A DNA stretch of 50,709 bases from positions 1-50,709 of the forward strand of contig NZ_JAMGSL010000022.1 of the NCBI RefSeq assembly GCF_025195125.1, in the 5' to 3' direction. The first letter of the stretch is position 1; each line of letters opens with the position of its first letter. A model generated the notes under the pieces. The model was not told the DNA's origin. It did no database searches and saw nothing but the letters and a program-made list of their open reading frames with translations. Of the stretch, positions 50,663 through 50,709 are shown piece by piece. A program made the translations under genes and the position numbers. The DNA is from Streptomyces sp. Je 1-79. Lineage in GTDB: Bacteria; Actinomycetota; Actinomycetes; Streptomycetales; Streptomycetaceae.

Positions 50663-50709
50663 CGCGCAGGGCGTGGAGCGGCGGCCGCCGGGAGGCATCC
50701 CGGCGGCCG

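Overview
The window is high-GC actinobacterial chromosome, almost certainly Streptomyces. The third codon position is nearly always G or C, GTG and TTG starts are frequent, and the gene set is typical of the genus: two SSI-type protease inhibitors, an NsdA-like regulator, an orphan SpoIIAB-like ATPase, a STAS antagonist and a prim-pol protein. I see no rRNA, tRNA, CRISPR array, insertion sequence or phage gene.

Layout. Positions 1-4.9 kb hold three tandem secreted FG-GAP/VCBS repeat proteins, the first cut by the window edge. At 5-5.5 kb is an SSI inhibitor with a Met-Val reactive site. From 5.8 to 13 kb there are an OB-fold/zinc-ribbon and DoxX pair, an FMO-like oxidoreductase, an ADP-forming acyl-CoA synthetase with an enoyl-CoA hydratase, a DUF11 secreted protein and a flavin reductase. 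A VanZ gene and a two-component system follow (13.1-15.7 kb). At 15.7-19.6 kb lie a 935-residue helical protein with an APH-type kinase domain and, upstream on the same strand, a membrane-anchored NUDIX protein of the kind linked to bacterial conflict systems. From 19.8 to 27.6 kb are three MFS transporters, a PadR regulator with a two-gene membrane operon, and a GlxA-type regulator. From 27.7 to 37.2 kb a second catabolic block holds an MDR alcohol dehydrogenase, an SDR, a cyclase-family hydrolase, an operon of amidohydrolase plus two acyl-CoA dehydrogenases, and an AMP-forming CoA ligase; a SpoIIAB-like ATPase lies inside it. From 37.2 to 50.7 kb are an EF-hand protein, STAS antagonist, ECF sigma and anti-sigma genes, purU, a conserved small protein, a solute-binding lipoprotein, a proline/glutamine-rich membrane protein, the NsdA-like regulator, prim-pol, an ABC exporter and a second SSI with an Arg-Ile reactive site.

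Genes working together. The two catabolic blocks share a 15-bp inverted repeat, CTGAC(G/T)nnn(C)GTCAG, upstream of at least six transcription units. Their products (CoA ligases, acyl-CoA dehydrogenases, enoyl-CoA hydratase, SDR, OB-fold protein, flavin reductase) look like one dispersed acyl-CoA catabolic regulon under a TetR-type repressor encoded elsewhere.

Most unusual points: the NUDIX/kinase pair, whose kinase gene contains a TTA (bldA-dependent) codon; the shared operator; a DasR-like site between an MFS gene and the GlxA-type regulator; short tandem arrays lying on or beside the stop codons of several genes; and five TQ(Y/H/F)(I/L/M) motifs in one membrane protein.
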